Assembly (NCBI RefSeq): GCF_001584145.1 | Contig: NZ_CP013232.1 | Location: 3,286,001 to 3,350,000 of the forward strand | Reading direction: 5' to 3' | DNA: 64,000 nucleotides | Origin: Collimonas fungivorans | Lineage (GTDB): Bacteria > Pseudomonadota > Gammaproteobacteria > Burkholderiales > Burkholderiaceae_D | In this document: in pieces, positions 61,189 through 64,000 of the stretch | Position numbering within the stretch: position 1 is the stretch's first letter | Layout of the letters: every line of letters begins with the position of its first letter | Translations under genes and position numbers: made by a program | The notes under the pieces: model-generated | Databases searched by the model: none | Seen by the model: only the letters and a program-made list of their open reading frames with translations | What the model was told of the DNA's origin: nothing

Positions 61189-63246
61189 TCAATGCGCCTG
61201 GATTTCCTTGACCAGGTCAGTGCCGCCATAGACCTTGCCCAGCGTTTCCAGGATAGCGCCGCTATGTACGGCGATCGAGCGGTTGTCACGCGGATCGAAC
61301 CAGAATGCGCCGCCCAGCGAGTGGATGTTGCCATCGAAAATCAGGCCGACGATTTCACCGTTGCGATTGATCATCGGGCTGCCGGAATTACCGCCGATGA
61401 TGTCGTTGGTGGTGGCAAGATTATAGCGCTGCGCCAGGTTCAGCTTGCTCTTGGCAGCGTGCCAGGAAGCAGGCAAGGCGAACGGATCGGCACCGGTGTC
61501 ACGCTCGAAGGCGCCGCCGATCGTGGTGAACGGCGGGATCTTCTTGTCGCCTTCCTGCCATCCCTTGACTTCGCCATATGACAGGCGCAGGGTGAACGTA
61601 GCGTCCGGATAAGCGCTGGTGCCTTGCTGGGCAAAACGCGCCTGTGCGATCAGCTCGGAATTCTTCTGCTGCACGGAATCCACTTCTTTCTCGTAGCGTG
61701 CGCGGATGGCGCGCGCAGCCGGATCAAGCGCCAGTTCCTGTTTGATGAACGGATCGTCGGATTTCAGGATCGCTTCCTTGCCGCCCTGCCACAGCGCCTT
61801 GCGCACCGCCGGATCGCCCAGCTTGGTGTGATCGATCAAGGCCGCGCTGAGCTGGTCAGGCGACTGCTTGCCGAGCACCTGCTTGACAAATGGATCATCG
61901 GTGCCAAGCATCTCGCGCAGCTTGGTGAGTGAAAGCGACAGCATCACTTTTTCGTATTCCGGATATACCGGTGCGGTGGAAAACAACTCTTGTTCCAGTT
62001 CCGGCAGCTTGGCGTCGGCATATTCCGGCAAGCGTTCGCCGTTCGGCTTGGCGCGCTCTTCCGCACCGCGCACCAGGGCCCGTGCATAGCTGGAATACTT
62101 GCTGGAGAAACCGCGGCCGCCTTCGATCAGGCCGTAAGGCGCTTCGATCTGGCGATACGCTTGCTGCGCCGCCGCTATGGCGTCCCAGGCGCCGCCGACC
62201 TTGGCTTGCAGCGCCGGCTGCTTGGCCACGAACTGGCGCAAGGCAGTTTCCTCATCCTGCTTCTGTTTCATCAGCGCAGGATCCTGCAAGGCGCTCAGGC
62301 GTCCGCGAAACGCCTTGTAGGCATTCTCCACGCCGAACAAGGCGTGCTCGGCGTTACGCGCCGCTTCCGGACTGTTCTTGCTGTATTGCTCCAGCACGCC
62401 GCGCATTTCCGCCAGCCGGATCAGGTTGTTGACCAGCGTCAGGTCGCGCAAGGTAGTCAGCTGCGACACGGTCAGCTGGCGTTGCGTCGAACCCGGCTGG
62501 CCGGTCACGAATACCATTTCGCCCTCTTGCGCTCCGCTTTTGCTGAACGGGAAATAGTTTTCGATCTTGGCCGGCTTGCCGCCTTCATATGCGCGCAGCA
62601 AGGTAATGTCGAGGTCGTAGCGCGGGAAGTTGAAATTGTCCGGATCGCCGCCAAAGAAAGCCGCGGCTTTTTCCGGCGCCCACACCAGGCGCGTGTCCTG
62701 GAAGCGATGATATTTGTAAACCTGGTACTGGCCGCCGTGATACAGGTCGACGACGTCGCAGCGCACGGTTTCCTTGTCGTTGCCGACGCAGGCTGAAGTC
62801 AGCTTGGCCTTGACAGCGTTCTGCGCATTCTTGAATGCCGCACCGTCCAGGCCCGCGGTCGCATTCTTGACTTCGGTAGTGACGTCAGTGATCTGCTCCA
62901 GCCGGTTCAATTCGATTTCCGGACAGCTCAGTTCCTGTTCGCGGCCCTTGGCCAAATAGCCGTCCGTGATCAGGTTCTTTTTTGCGGTCGACAATTGGTC
63001 CAGGCACTCGGACGCGCAATGGTGATTGGTCATCACCAGCCCGTCTTTCGAAACAAACGATGCTGAGCAGCCGCCGGCAATCCGCGCCGAGCCCAGCATG
63101 GTGCGCTTGATCCAGCCTTCGCTCGGGGTGAACCCGTATTCGGCCTGCATCTTCGCCTTCGGCAAATTGTCCAAGGTCCACATCCCCTCCGCCGCCAGCG
63201 CCATGCCCGGCACCAGCAGTGCTGCAAAAAGCCAATGAATTCGCAT
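61189..63246 (-). CDS. S46 family dipeptidyl-peptidase (Dpp7/Dpp11 type)
   Basis: A 685-residue exported serine peptidase. A signal peptide (RIHWLFAALLVPGMALAAEG) precedes the catalytic domain: His in SFVSKDGLVMTNHHCASECL (near residue 75), and Ser in TTNDIIGGNSGSPMINRNGEIVGLIFDGN (near residue 620). The Cys flanking the His (GGCSASF...HHCASECL) are typical of the family. Such enzymes release dipeptides from polypeptide N-termini in the periplasm or outside, as in peptide scavenging. P1 specificity cannot be read from what I see. The start at 63246 has GGGAAG upstream. Confidence 0.93.
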   Translation of the reverse strand: MRIHWLFAALLVPGMALAAEGMWTLDNLPKAKMQAEYGFTPSEGWIKRTMLGSARIAGGCSASFVSKDGLVMTNHHCASECLDQLSTAKKNLITDGYLAKGREQELSCPEIELNRLEQITDVTTEVKNATAGLDGAAFKNAQNAVKAKLTSACVGNDKETVRCDVVDLYHGGQYQVYKYHRFQDTRLVWAPEKAAAFFGGDPDNFNFPRYDLDITLLRAYEGGKPAKIENYFPFSKSGAQEGEMVFVTGQPGSTQRQLTVSQLTTLRDLTLVNNLIRLAEMRGVLEQYSKNSPEAARNAEHALFGVENAYKAFRGRLSALQDPALMKQKQDEETALRQFVAKQPALQAKVGGAWDAIAAAQQAYRQIEAPYGLIEGGRGFSSKYSSYARALVRGAEERAKPNGERLPEYADAKLPELEQELFSTAPVYPEYEKVMLSLSLTKLREMLGTDDPFVKQVLGKQSPDQLSAALIDHTKLGDPAVRKALWQGGKEAILKSDDPFIKQELALDPAARAIRARYEKEVDSVQQKNSELIAQARFAQQGTSAYPDATFTLRLSYGEVKGWQEGDKKIPPFTTIGGAFERDTGADPFALPASWHAAKSKLNLAQRYNLATTNDIIGGNSGSPMINRNGEIVGLIFDGNIHSLGGAFWFDPRDNRSIAVHSGAILETLGKVYGGTDLVKEIQAH

Positions 63247-63832
63247 CGTCTTCCCTATCAATAATAAATTTTTAGGAGTGAAACATTACCACATTGAAAT
63301 GCGATGCGTCATCATCGGCCTGCGCTGCGCTATTGCAAGTGCTGCAGCAAGGACGGGCCGAACACTTCCTGCCGGATCTGATGCACGGCCACGCCGCGCG
63401 CCAGCAGGGTTTCGCGCTAAAACTGCATGCGCGCAATGACATCGGAGGTGGGTGGTGCGCCAAGCTCTGCCCGGCTGTGCCGGTTCATGCCGGCATAAAA
63501 TTCCCGCTGGCCGAAATTGGTGAATTTGGTGAATGCATTTTCTGCTGGAGGCGGGCTGCGGATGCAACCATCTCATTATTAATGTATTTAAAAGACAACA
63601 ATAAAATCCCGTCAAAAAATACATTTGTTGACAGCAATCTCAAGACACACAAGACCTCTACTTTTTTACAAAAAAACAAAATGTCTTGACGTGCCTTCCC
63701 TATGACGCCAATATGAACAAAAGAAAATATTTCCACAAGGAAAATATAATAGAGAGGATGCCGATCATTAACAAATGTCCAAGCGATCGCTTGGGTTTCC
63801 ACAATACAAAAATGTCAATCGGGAGATTTGTC
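63247..63832. other. Intergenic region with a gene remnant, AT-rich right half
   Basis: A 586-bp stretch without an intact gene. Its left part holds the remnant listed at 63330-63461; its right part (63560-63830) is markedly more AT-rich than the rest of the window. A weak promoter-like pair, TTGACG (63686-63691) and CAATAT (63709-63714) 17 bases apart, could serve the pilin gene that starts at 63833. Confidence 0.45.
63330..63461 (-). pseudogene. Possible C-terminal remnant of an FNR/flavohemoprotein-like gene
   Basis: In one minus-strand frame, 28 codons before a TAG at 63330-63332 read like the end of a flavohaemoprotein or FAD-NAD reductase (...LLARGVAVHQIRQEVFGP..., cf. the EVFGP end of Hmp-type proteins). 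A TAG at 63417-63419 interrupts the frame, and further upstream only a few plausible residues (SDVIARMQF) remain. No complete gene is present. The resemblance is by eye over ~25 residues and could be chance. Confidence 0.3.
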
Positions 63833-64000
63833 ATGAAAAGGTTTGTTTGGAACAGCATTTTGCTTATCGCATCAGCAACAGTCTGTGGCGGCGCGGCGGC
63901 GGCCACCGCTACCGCCACCATGACCAACACGGTCACCATTTCCAATAATTGCAGTATTTCCACCCTTGGCTTCACGACGACCTACGATCCTATCGTCACC
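63833..64000 (+). CDS. Spore coat U-domain (Csu-type pilin) protein, N-terminal part
   Basis: 56 residues are seen before the window ends. A signal peptide (MKRFVWNSILLIASATVCGGAAAA) is followed by TATATMTNTVTISNNCSISTLGF, in which V-x-x-NC-x-I is the opening of the spore coat protein U/Csu pilin domain; the Cys will form a disulfide. These are chaperone-usher-assembled surface fibre subunits that promote attachment. GGGAG lies 8 bases before the start. More csu genes are expected beyond the right edge. Confidence 0.75.
   Translation, partial: MKRFVWNSILLIASATVCGGAAAATATATMTNTVTISNNCSISTLGFTTTYDPIVT

Noticed and set aside
63294..63689. A 131-codon plus-strand open frame in the region left of the pilin gene.
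   Set aside because: Its composition changes abruptly midway, it has no family resemblance, and it overlaps the region that looks like a remnant on the other strand.
1..64000. tRNA genes, transposases, integrases and phage genes.
   Set aside because: Reading both strands I saw no cloverleaf with a T-loop consensus and no recognisable mobility protein.

Overview
The window is GC-rich (only the last ~450 bases are clearly AT-rich), densely coded and reads as chromosomal DNA of a betaproteobacterium of the order Burkholderiales. Gene content and protein style fit Oxalobacteraceae, and I would guess a Collimonas-like soil bacterium; this is inference, since no rRNA or marker tree is available here. 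I saw no tRNA, rRNA, CRISPR array, insertion sequence or prophage.

Layout: (1) 1-5.1 kb, minus strand: the N-terminal part of a CbpA/DnaJ co-chaperone, an NADPH-dependent FMN reductase, an OsmC-family protein, an orphan HPt protein and a methyltransferase, then two tandem Cache-type chemoreceptors (3.3-6.8 kb), the first ending in a CheR/CheB-tether-like pentapeptide. (2) 7.3-15.9 kb, plus strand: a complete wsp surface-sensing operon, wspA-B-C-D-E-F-R, which passes signals from a chemoreceptor through a hybrid CheA to the c-di-GMP synthase WspR. (3) 15.9-21 kb, minus strand: an iron-uptake pair (PepSY membrane protein and TonB-dependent siderophore receptor with a Fur-like box), a CzcD-type metal exporter with a clear terminator, and a small zinc-ribbon protein. 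(4) 21.1-27.7 kb: envelope genes of uncertain role (CHRD lipoprotein, DUF4124 protein, degenerate patatin-like protein, secreted chorismate mutase, a membrane protein of the misnamed 'site-specific recombinase' family, a phospholipase D-type lipoprotein).

(5) 27.7-37.5 kb: the histidine-utilisation locus. hutU, an MFS transporter, hutH, hutD, hutI, hutF and hutG run leftward and hutC runs rightward; a HutC-type inverted repeat lies across a good sigma-70 promoter between hutU and hutC. hutH is split by what looks like a single-base deletion. The pathway is the five-step version ending in formylglutamate and glutamate. (6) 37.6-43.4 kb: an MFS transporter coupled to a ferredoxin-NADP reductase, then a branched-chain-amino-acid-type ABC transporter (LivHMGF) with no binding protein, whose two ATPases carry matching substitutions in one composite ATP site. 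(7) 43.5-48.1 kb: DUF2239 protein, SelO, MsrB, YciB, BolA and a PpiC-type isomerase with a strong terminator. (8) 48.2-64 kb: purL, a quinone-oxidoreductase/LysR pair, a LysR/SDR pair, DUF2252, a D-amino-acid dehydrogenase-like enzyme, NAD(P)HX repair enzyme, NnrU, an S46 dipeptidyl-peptidase, and at the right edge the start of a spore-coat-U-domain (Csu-type pilin) gene.

A recurring feature is short perfect or near-perfect tandem duplications of 12-16 bp at gene junctions (6871, 14755, 28550, 34774, 43430), several sitting in leaders or next to ribosome binding sites. The most noteworthy leads are the asymmetric Liv ATPases, the broken hutH, the tandem repeat between wspF and wspR, the degenerate patatin-like protein and an imperfect inverted repeat next to purL.
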